The translations under genes and the position numbers were made by a program. From Lophius americanus (Eukaryota > Chordata > Actinopteri > Lophiiformes > Lophiidae), in assembly GCA_037951165.1 (NCBI GenBank), contig JBBDHG010000429.1, positions 248,001 through 312,000 of the forward strand: a stretch of 64,000 nt of DNA. The letters are read 5' to 3'. Below are positions 24,301-36,300 of this stretch, one piece after another. The notes under the pieces were generated by a model that was not told the DNA's origin, ran no database searches, and saw nothing but the letters and a program-made list of their open reading frames with translations. Every line of letters starts with the position of its first letter. Within the stretch, counting starts at the first letter, position 1.

Positions 24301-27300
24301 CCCCATGATGGACCTGTCTCAGCCGGAGGGATTTGGCTGGGGCCCTGCTCAAGATACGGCAGAAGAAACAACACAATATGAAAGAGCTCTAATACAACGA
24401 AGTAATCATGTTCCTTTTGTGGCACTGCGTTGGTGTCGAACCAAAACACATCCACTGTTAGCTAATGCGGGAAGAGGGAATACTGACTAGCGCTGAATGG
24501 TGTGCAGAGTGTAGTGAAACAGAGAGAGAGCAGATCCAGCTACACTTTGGCCAACACGCACTTTAATAACTAGAAGCAAGTGAGTGATGATGAAGTAGTT
24601 AAAACAACCATTTTCTGGAAACTCCACCAGAATACCATCAAGACTCAATATTCTAAAAAGCAACAAATGCCACAAAATATGCTCTCTGATCTCCCTGTGT
24701 CCACTGCAGGGATGACGATGATGATGATGGAAATGTTGAGGGAAGTCACAACATTAATATTCATCAAAGATCTGAGATCCACACTCCTACAGGGAACAGG
24801 GAAAGGGCTGGGACAGCACACCCTGCAGCAACATTTACCGATGGATCAGCTGTCGACCCTCGGTGGTGAGGTCTGCGGTGCTCTGTTTGAGCCCCCTCTA
24901 CCCGCCATTTCGAGCTCATCTGCTCCAGCCCGACCTCCCCGGGACCGTACTCCACAGACTCCTCGTTGTCATCTGTGCCGTACTCTACATCGATCTCTGC
25001 TCCGTGACTGAGCGGTGAACTCAGAGTACGCCCTGTTTTGCTGACTGGGTAGGGTCTTGGCAGGGTAGGGCCATCGCCGAGTTTGGTTGCCACGGCGACA
25101 GCCATCCGATTTCTTAGCATGGCCTCCCTCCTAAGGCGGTCTCCTAGCCCTCTGAGCAGTCCTCTGTCTCTGATTTTTGGGGATGGCTGGGAAGGAGAGT
25201 GTGTTGAGATCCGTCTAGTTGTGAGACCCTCATATAAATTGATGTCATCAGGGTAACAGATGGGGTCAACTGTGTCTGCGTAGTGTACCCTGTGCTGTGT
25301 CTTAGGCTTGGCCTGCAAGGATCCATGCCTGGGTAAAGGCTCTTTGGTTAAAGATCTGGCACCCCTTTGGAAGTGGTGATTTTGATGTAGAAGGTGTGGA
25401 GCCGGGTTGGGGTGAAGCTGAGGGGCGTGGTGGAGGTGTTTTGAGTCTCTGGGGTGAAAGTGTCTGGTCCTGGACCGAGGCTGACTGTAGTGGGTCAAAT
25501 GTTCTTCCTGACTGCTATCTTCTTCTTCTGTCAACTCAGGAATGCTGAACAGCTGAGTATTGTGGCAGGGCTGTGGAGGCAGCTTCAAAATCCTCTCTAG
25601 AACATCTTCATCGCTGTCTGGAGTCAGCAGCTTGCACGACTACAAGGACCACATGAGGAAGCAAAATGGAATGGGTGGGCGACGGTTGGAAATCACATTG
25701 GCCAGCGAAAATGCAGAAAGAGCAGACAAAATTTAGGATAACCCCGTGATGCAAGGGAAAGAGAAAAGAAAAGAAAAGTAAGCTCAATCATGCATGTCCG
25801 AAAAAGTGAAAGAAGAATGAAAGCAAAAAACATGGATTTGATTATGCAAAATAAAATGAAAGAAGCCTACTTCAAAAAAAACAAAAGGCCTGTGCAGATG
25901 GCCACAAAATGACTATTACTAATTGTTTACCCCGTCAGCTCCAACAATGTAGCCTCTGGCCTTCGCTTCACTGAGGTGGTCAGAGTAAAGATCCTCCTCC
26001 TCCTCCTCCAGGATGTCAGACAGATCAGAACGGTTGTTGTCTGCGTGGTAGTCACTGGGAGGCTCCACAAGACCTCTGCTGTAACTCTGGAAACAAAGAC
26101 GGCAATATCCTCAATCCACCCAATGTCTTTAAAAATATCTATATATGAGTCATTATAAGTCACATTTAGTAAAAGAAAGGGTTCATTTCATTACTCATTG
26201 GACTTTTTTCTAAAACATAAAATGAAAACACGCCCCTCCTGCGGCTCATCAACTGCAATGCTGCTATGTTACATCATTACAAACGTTTGCAATGATGTAA
26301 TCTGAGGCATATTATTATTTTGGACCGCTTCCATGGAGTGTTAAATAATAATTCATAATGATTGTTAATGAAATTGTTTCATTCTTTTAAAAAAGGAAAG
26401 TAAAAAAGCTAGCCAGTGTGGCTAACTGTAGCTTTAGTGTTTGCTGCAGGTCGGCGGGTGTTGATCACAGACGCTTCAAAAGGACTGAAAATTCCTGCAG
26501 CACAATCAACAATATGCTAAGTTTATAGGTTTATAACTGACTCAGTTACATAAACATTCAACACACTTCTTTGTAGTGAAGTGTTTACTACTCCAAATAG
26601 AGGGTGGGAGTCAACAAACTCAGGCTGACCTGCTGCGTCCTAGAGTATTCTGCGGGTTCTGGGTCCTGTCTCAAGAACTCCTCAATGGAAACCAAGCGAG
26701 TATTTTCTTGCTCCTCATCTATCGCTGACTCCAGCGGGGACACACAGGGGGGACGGAGGACGTTGGTGTCCTCAGGTTTGAGGAAGTCTGTGATCGGGGC
26801 CTTGGGTGGGCTAGGTATTCGCTCAGGGGTCCCGAGTTTGGCACTGGGGTCCTCGATGAACTCTGTGATAGATGGAAATGGACGTATCGTTCCAGGGCTG
26901 TCGGTGTCCCTGCGCCGCTCCAACACAGCTGGTGCCGTCGTAACCGGTGACTGTGGAGGCACTGGTGCTGCTACTGGGGATGAGTGAGGTGCTGAGGTGG
27001 TGGGGGAGGTCACATTAATCTGAAGATGAGAAGAAGGGAACAGAGAGACTCAAAGTCTGACAACATGGGAAACTTTGACAAGCTATGCTCTGCTGTTTTT
27101 TTTCTTTCTGCAAGACAGAGGTTTTTTGATTCCATTTATTTACAACCTATTTTGGAGTAAATCAGACAAACGGTTGAGAAATGATGGTATGAAAACTTTT
27201 GAAGCCAAAGCTCCTCGTAATGTCTGATATAAAACCGACAAAAATACAACAAAGTTGTGTCCTCGTGCATGTAGGAGAATAGCAGCATTAGGCTTACCAG

Positions 27301-30300
27301 AGGAGTTACGTTGGATTCCAGGGGTGATGTGGCCTCACACCCAGCCAAGGCAGACGCAGAAGAGGGGTTGGCCCAGGCCTTGACATAGGAGGCTGATGGG
27401 AGAGCATCTTCTGAGTGGAGAGCGTGAGGAGGATTAGCAGCAGTCTCCAACGTGAGGCCACTCATTTGTGTGTGTGATGGCAAGGAGCTGAGCAGCGCGG
27501 ACACTTTGGCAGCAGAGTTCCCGTAGGACAGCGGCGAGGGCAGGTTACTGGAACCCACAGGGGGGCAGGGGAGGGGTGGCACAATTGAGGCAGTGACAGC
27601 TGGACCTGCCATAATGGAAGTCAGCTTGGAGGGCACATTGACTGGAAAAGAGTCACAGGACTCTCCGTGGGCGGACATGGTGCGGACAGTGAGTTCCTGA
27701 GCTGCTTGCAGGGACTGGATCTGAGAGGGGCCCAACAGGGCACTGCCGGCTATTGGGGAAGACACCTCCAGCACCTTCAGTTGGGGATAACAAGCACAAT
27801 TTCAAAATCTCCACATCAAGCTGTCATTAAAAAACTGTAAAGAAGCTTACAAAAAGCCTTATACCAATCAGCCACAACGTCAGAACTAGAAACTGGTTTT
27901 GATGTTGTGGCTGATCCGAGCCTGCTAAAGTTTAATCAGGGCACTTGAAGTTGAAAAGAATGTCAAGGTCCCTCAGAAAATCCCAAGATCTTGCCTTTTT
28001 CTTGTCGGCGTATATAGTGTATCCGGTGACTCGGACTCCATTGGAAGTCCCAGCAGCATCTATGGTTACCGGCAGCCAGCTAATCAGCGCAATACCTGGG
28101 GAGGGACCGTGCTCCAGCTGTACACCCAGAGGAGCATCAGGGGGACCTGCAAGGAGTGAAAAAGTCAAACAACGGCTACACACAGTAGATACCGAAACGT
28201 AGAGAATACTTTTAATAGAAGATCTATACCAATCGCTCATTTTGAAAATAAACAGCGCTTAGGAAAATATAGAATTTTAACCGTGGGCCACAATTCTATC
28301 ACTAAAATAAGGCTTTCTAATACTACTTAGGAAATGTAGAAACCAGATACCTGCGTTCCCCGACTGTGGGCATGAAACTTAAGCAAATTTGAAAGATCAT
28401 TTAGAGAACAACTCAACTCAAATCAGCTGAGAATAATGCATCTGACTGGTCTCAAGTTGAATTGTGAAAAATGACAATACTTTTAACGGGGAGCACAGAA
28501 GGAAGAGTAATATGTTCCAACAAACATTAATGCCATCACCGAAAAATTTTAGATTAACTGGCGGGACCCCAAGGTCATACGGGGAGAACAAAGGCAGAAG
28601 AAATAGGCCATAGACATTAAATTACACATGCTGTGAAGTTACTCTTGTCATACTTTTTCACAGCTTAATTTAGAATGGAGAAAATAGACTTGATACATGA
28701 CCTAGTTCGTCTGGCACCTTTAGGGAACATCTGACAGAAGACAAGTGGTGTGATCCTGACCTGCCATCAATGTGGTGAAGGTGACCGTAGCGCTTCTGTG
28801 TTCACGCCGTTCCACCGGCAGCTCCCATGGCGTGCGGTGCGGCCGCGCCTCCACTTTGACCGTGTACTGGAGGCTGGGTAAGAGGTTATTGAGGCACAGC
28901 GAGTAGCAGCCAGCCTTCACCAGCTCACACTCCTCCTCATTCAAGGACACAATGTGCACATAGTTACTGTTACTGGGCAGCCATGTCAGGTTGGCAGAGG
29001 TGGCAGTGATCCTCTCCACGCGCAGCTGCGTCGGCGCCACACAAACGTCCCGACCGACCAGCGTGCTGCAACGCAGTTGGTCAGAGAAGCCTTTCTCTGT
29101 CAGGCTTTGCACAGACACGCGGTAGGACTTGAGGTTTATATCTAGCCGCTCCAGTACCGCTTTGGTCTGGGAACCGAAGGGCACATTGAGCCGCAGCTCT
29201 TGGTCCACATACACATTATAGCTCCACACATTGCCCCAGCCGGCCGGCACCAGCGGAGGGTCCCAGCCAATGATGATGCTCTTGGCAAGCTGCTTGATGA
29301 GGGTCAGTTTACGTGGGTAAGGCACAATGTCCACTCCCACCTCCTCCAAATCCAAGTCCAGGCCGTTGGTGAGGGGGGCTGGGACAGACAAGGCGGATCC
29401 TGATTCTGAGGGGGCTGAGACAGGGCCGGAGACAGCAGAGACCTCTGTCCTTTCTGAGGAGCTGACGCCCGTGTGGAGGTGATGCTGGTGGCTGGCACTG
29501 TGCAGGCTGTTGTCTAGCAGGGAGTTGTGGGAGATGTCCCCCGTCCCTGGATGTTGACTGCTCATGACATCGTCGTCCGACACACGCTCCACAAAGTTAG
29601 AGGGGACCAGCCCTCTCCGCCCGTCCATCAGCTCACCTGCACGGAGCCACAGTAACATCCTGAGTACTGTGTGAAGAATGAATAACCAGAACCAATGATG
29701 CTCATTACTTACCTTCATAGAAGCCATCATCGTCCATGTCTCCATACACGTAGATATACTCTCCAGCGGTCAGCGGGAGCTCCACTTCAGGGTTGTCATT
29801 GGGGCCATCAAATGGATTATAGCTGTTGAAAATGAAGTAACTTTTCAAAACCATGTATAAACAGGGTTACTCCTGTCTTAGGTTATTGCTCACCTGTATC
29901 TTGCAATGAAAACATGAAGTTTTGAAGCGCCTCTGCTGGCTGTGTAAGGAGCCGGGGCTATGTCAATGTCCAGCTCCTCCACTTCACTGGCAGTGTCCAC
30001 CTGAGGACACCGTGAACACAGGGTAAATGCAATTAAAACAAGATAATCCAAAAATGATTTTATTCTTCAACACAGGAAATCCACATTAGCAGAATGTGGA
30101 GAATTGCTGCGATATTTCTTGAATAACCAAGCATACTCTTAAAGAACTCTATTTCCTGTACATAAACAACAACTAGCAGTTAGCCACTATACATAAAGGC
30201 TAACTTTATGTGGTGGGTTAATACTAGTGAGTTTATTTGATCATGGTTGAATGCAATACAATACGAGAGGTTGTATATTTATAGCTCCCTGGGAAACCTT

Positions 30301-33300
30301 TTAAGGATAATCACTTACAACTACTACTGTATAACCTTCATAATCCACGGTGGTGAATGGATTACCCCACTAAATATGAGCTTCAATGAACAATGTGCAG
30401 ACGAGAGACCAGGAAAGAAGACCACCAACCTGTCCGTCAAGTAGGAGGAGAAACACATGCTTTGGAGACTGAGCCCCCCCCCAAAAAAAACAACTAAATA
30501 ATGTCAGCTGGTCCAAAAAACAACTTTTATGACTGAGCGGCATATAAAGAGGCAGTGTGTTTCGCGCGAGATGATTGAGAGGTTGAGGAGGGCTTTTTAA
30601 TCCATTAAATCCACACAACCAATATGATCAGGCGTGGCTGTCTTGGTAATCTTGATGAAATATCTATGTAGAAACAAGGAAGGCAGAACAGCTGCGGGCA
30701 GCGGGCCAGCACAACGACATACTCGGGGTTAAAAAGGGTGAAACCAGGTCTCAAAATTTCAAATTGCACAGTAACCAATGAACCCGAGTTTTAGAACATA
30801 ATATTAGGTCATGGCCACAGACAAAACTGTATTACACTGAAAGCAGTTTCATACATTCTTGGGCTTTGCCCAGAACTAGCAGTATTACACCTGACATGTG
30901 CATATTGCCTAATACCTGCATGTAAACCATCCAGAGGTAGAGAAGTGTGAAGTATGACTCAATTCTGTCCAGCGTTCTTTGAAGGGATGTTGATTGACTA
31001 GTAGAAATAGAAACTAATGCTTTTTATATATTTCTGTTCTTGGCAAACACTGCTGAAAACATTGATTTTCAATGATGCACAAAAAAAATGCAGTGCTGCT
31101 GGGTAAAAAGTGATACACTGTACATCCTCACGGCTGGTACCTCATGGGTTGGGCTTGATTTACGTGGACTGAGATGGGTTTCAGACTTGGGGGTGAGGTG
31201 TGTGTTCTCTGACTTGCTGGAGGAAGAGCCTGACTTGCTGACACTGATGGTGGGCAACTCTCGGTGCTTGGTGACAGGTGAGTGCTCCACCCTGGCCAGC
31301 CCGGCAGCGTGGGGGGTGGCCCCCATCCGCAGAGTAGCAGCCACATCTGACAGGAAAGAGAGAGGGGAAGAGGATAACACATAATCCATGACTTTAACAG
31401 ACAACCCCGGCCCTCTCACTGGTTAACCTGGATGAGTCCATGAGCAGCTAACTGGGTGAGGTCACTGGTTGACATGTAGGAGGCTCAATGTCGAACCTGG
31501 CTGATTAAACAGTGGAGGAAAAATCCTTTCTCCATCTGTTTGAGGTCAGAGGTCGCGCTACCTTGTGGCAATGTATGTCCCACCAGCACATGGGGCTTAA
31601 CAGGTGCGTTTCTGACCGCAGCCCACGAGTGCAGACCCTCATGTGTTGGTGAGCAGTACAGACAGCGGTGGAGTGTGTGGATGGGATGACAGGTTGAACA
31701 TGCCATGCTTTGGAGTCAATGCCACACATGTGAGTGACAGAGAGAGTAACGAGCAGATCATTACCCTCAGGGCAGGAGAGAGTGTCCCCTCCCTCGAGAC
31801 TCCAGAAGGCTATTTCACCCAAAGACACCACATCCCATGAGCCACCAGTACAGTCTAAAACACATGAACAATGTAGGATGAAGAGTTTGTGTACAGCTGG
31901 GGGACACATACAGTATGTTCTGTATCCTCACTCTTCAGTCAATAATCAAAAATCCCAAGATTTAGAACTAAACGATCAATCTCTGATGGGACAGAATATG
32001 TTACTGTCAAACAAGACTGGACATTACTTAACATTATTTCTTGGTTTAGAGTAGAGGGCTGGGAGACGCCAGACATCAGAGAAAAATTGCCTTTGCAGTG
32101 TTTGGGTCGTTTATTTAAAAACAAGATTTTGTTAGTATTTGATTACATACATGTAAGCATTATGTGGTTATTATTAATTAATCAAAGCTTTTGATCTCTT
32201 TCTGGAAAATCCTGGATTTTCTAGCTGGAGGTTATCAATTGTTATCTATCATTAATCATGAATTACATTGTAAACTAAACATCAAGAGAAAGCTCTGACA
32301 CATCTGTGTTCAGACTCTATTAAGAGTGCAGCCGTCAATCACGCTTATTCCTTTAACTGCATAGGCTGTATTTTTGGGTGTGGGTACATGTGGTGGTTGC
32401 CTCACCTCGTTCAGAAGTCAGGGCCACTCCGTTGGTCAGAACGGAGAGGCTGGGATTATTGAGGAGGCTAGAGCCGGCCAGATCCACCATGGAGGCCTGC
32501 AGTCGGAACTTTTCCAACTCTTGGGAGAGCAAACCAAACTGTTCGCTCTGACTGCGACATTTGTCCTCCAGATCTCGTACTTTGGACTACAACCATGGTA
32601 TTAAGAAGGGAGAGGGGAAACACACGTTGTTAAAACACAGTGGAAAATGAAGAATTCACCTTTAAACACTATCACATATAATTTATTTGTGATCATTCAT
32701 CTTTTGTATACTCATTTGCAAACTGATTTCAACCTTAGCTTTCTAAGGTAGATTCATGGTTTGTTATATTAGATGTGAAACCCTGTCGGCCCTACTTTCA
32801 TGGCAGCACAATGACCACAGCAGCAGCTCTCCAACCATGGACTACTTCCTGGACATGAAACCTACTTCGCCTGAGTCTGCCTGCTGCGACATCTGCAGAT
32901 ACCTGGTGCCGTGAGGCTATCTGTCATCCAGATTGTATCAAGATTTTCTAGAGAAGATTATTCTTTACGTGGTAAACTGATGTTTCAGAGAAATTAGTTC
33001 ATTGGAGTGCACATTTATTAATTCACACACCCTCCGATCTGCATTCACCGGCACCGAGTCCAGCTTTTAATTTGGACTTTTGCAGATGCATGGACAAAAT
33101 AAGCAGCTGTGGTTGGTGATGTCCAAATTGTGCACCGAGGAAGTAGAGCACAGAGTTTCTCATTGTACCTGAAGGATTCAGGTAGAGCTCTGTAAGTAAA
33201 ATTTGCGCTATTTCTATTGTCAGTGTCATGCAGAAACCTTTCCTCGCTGTACAGTCTTTTAGCTTTTTGGGGTCATTTGATAAATCGAGTTTCACATTAG

Positions 33301-36300
33301 ATCTGAACAACACTTGGGATTACTGTGGTGGATAAAACATGACACGCGTACATTAAATACAAAGATACAGTAAAGGCATTTCAACATTAGGTTAGGTTTC
33401 TGCAAGACGGACAATAAAAACAGTGGAACCAGTGGACCACTAGCTTCAAATGCAAATAATTAGAGGCTCAGAGGAAGGAAAAGGGAAATAAATGCGGGAA
33501 GATTCCTGGTTAATTTGAGTTGGAAGGATAATAAAGATGATTATAAGCTATATGCTATGCTTCTGTCATACACTCTATTCCCTTAAACAAAGCAACTAGA
33601 GAGCAGGCACATTTTTAAGAAATTTCCATATGTGGCTGATTTCACTTCAGGTTGTAGAGGGAGTTTCCAGTCTGATCTGAAAAAAAACCTCTGCACTAAA
33701 CTGTCTGACTATTATTTCCTGTTTGCTGTAATCTACTCAAAGCTTGTTCTGCAGTAAGTTGTTATCTAGCTGAAAAAAATGGGTACTTTTTGTTTTCTGT
33801 CACAAACTTTGGTAACATCAGAATCCTATCAACATTAAAGGGGCTTCTTTGGTGACATTGCATAATTAGGAAAGGTGATCTTACTACATGATTGTCTACA
33901 AAACCCAATTTGTTAAGTTTATTCAAACTATATACCTGTACACATATATAAATCAAGGTAACTGGGCTTGGGTGGTGCCGTCTACAGGGGCTAGGGAATG
34001 TTTTTTGAAGGGGAGATAAATAATTTGGCCTAAGCGGTAAAGCAGTACCTGCATGCAGTCCAGTGTACTCTGGTTTGTGAAAATGTAACACAAGAGGAAG
34101 AGGAAAACAAGACATTAAAAGTTAACAAACACATGCTTGTGAAACAACAACTATGGAAAATATTAATAAAGCAGAAAAAGAGCAATCATGTAGGTAAGAT
34201 ATCCCTGCCAGGACTTTTGTTGACCTCATGAACTAACATTCCTCTTTAAAATGATTTGAATGTCTCTATCATTGTATTTATACAAACATATTTCAAAAGG
34301 CAGTGTTTTGGCTTCACAGCAAAGCTCAGGTTCTCGGGAGGGAAAGAGACTTTCTCCTGCAATGCTTTGGGTTTATATAGAGATAAAGAGTGAGAAAGAC
34401 AAAGCAAGAGGAAGGAAACAGGCTTTTTTTTAAAAAAAAAAACACAGCAACTATACTCTACCAGCTCCCTCTGCAACACAAGCTGAGTCAACTCCTAAAA
34501 TAAAATACACTTCATTTAGAACAAACTCATAACAAGGCACAGGTACAAATACAGTAATCAACTGTGGTTGATTAAAACCTGTACGTTTTTTGGTCAGCTT
34601 CAGAGTTCTTTTTATTGTTTTTTTGTTTTTTTAGCCAATAAAACCTGCAGGCAATTACAAAAACGGTAAATTGACTAAAATGGAATTTCTGGACAGGTAT
34701 TGAATTCAAAGTGTTAGACTCACACCGAGAGCACGCATGAAAGTAACACAGCAGTGGAGAAACCACTCCACTTTTTTTTTTGGTTTTCTTGGCCACTGAA
34801 GTGCTGCATTAAGTATTTTCTGCAACAGCTTGTCTTCCAGGTTTCAGATAAGAATTGAGAGTCCTGAATGTCCCTGTTGCTCCAGTAGCAACGGGATGAT
34901 TTGTGCAGCTAAGCACAGAAGAACAATGAAACATGTTTTGGTTTTGTTTGGTGTAAATAATGAATTACATTTGATCTCATCAGACAGGAAATAGACTTTT
35001 GCAAGAGAGAAGTACCGAGGAGGTCAGAACATTACTTCTGCCTTTCATGTTGGTGTGACTGAATTAAGCTCCAGTGTTTGGTGGGACAGTAATAAACACC
35101 GGTGTGTTTGATTTCTGCTTTGTTATGTCATCTTTTAAGGAACCCGGGGTTTTAGTATAGGACAATAAAAATCAATCTACTTTCTTTTTTTGCTGAGTAG
35201 TCATGTTATGACCATGAAACTCACCTCCAGCATCTGAACCACTCCCTCATGCTCCCTCTTGGCAAATAACTGGGCCTGGTGATGAAAAATACATTCAAGT
35301 CAGAGTCACGTTTGTTGCTCCTAAAATTCTACTTTGCAGAACAATAAGCTCCGTTTGTAAAACTGGGTGATGTGTTAGTGCCCAAATGTTGCCTCCTGCT
35401 GGACAAAACCACACAGAAAAAGATTGAGAGGAACCTCATTGACATGAAGGTTCGACGTCAGCATGAACATTGCATCCACAAAAGGTTGCGGTTCTTACCC
35501 GCTGTAAGCGTTTGATCTCATCCTGTTTGAACTTAAGGATAGCCAGTGCCTGCTCATGTTCCAGTTCCAGTTGCTGCCTTCGCTCGGCGACCTCTCGCAT
35601 ATGCTGCTCAGAGAAAGGGCATTTTTTAAGGAGCATGGTAAAAAAGGCAAAATGTAAATAGTAGAGCTCATCTGAAGACCATACCTTTAGGACCTGCTCT
35701 AGGTTCTCCAGTTTGGCACGGAGTCTCTGGTTCTCCTTGAGAACTAAACTGTGTTGAGCGGTCACTTCAGAGAGATCTTCCCTCAGCTCCTCATGTTCAG
35801 CCCGAGTCTGACAAACAACAGCAGGTTCAATGACTGGATCATTTTGCGGGAATAAAACATTTACTGAAACCGTTTTCATGATTTTTTATAATCATTCCTA
35901 TTGGCTATTTTTAGACTTTACTCCACAACCTCATCAAACTGCTCGTGTTTAACTTAGTGAGGTCAACGCATTACCAAATTTCAGCATAAAATGAAAATAT
36001 GGTCAGAAATCATGGCAATGATTTCTGAGTGACAGAAATAAAACACATTTTATTTTTAGCAGGTTGGAGAGGCCAGACCTGGTCGAGCAGCTGTGCCTTC
36101 CTCCTGAGGAGATCTGCCTCCTGCTTTAGTTGCTCATTTTTGCCTTGCTCATCCTTGAGCTGGCTCTCCTGTCACCAAACACAAAGACAAGGTTCAGATT
36201 GAGCAGAGGACGTTGATGTCTTCCAGGTCGTTGTAAAAGACAGCCATCGTAAAAATCCTGAACCAGATGGAAGGAATGCCAGAGAGCGGGAGAAGAAAAT

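Noticed and set aside
26604..26987. 127-codon plus-strand ORF
   Set aside because: It is the antisense shadow of tspoap1 exon 19.
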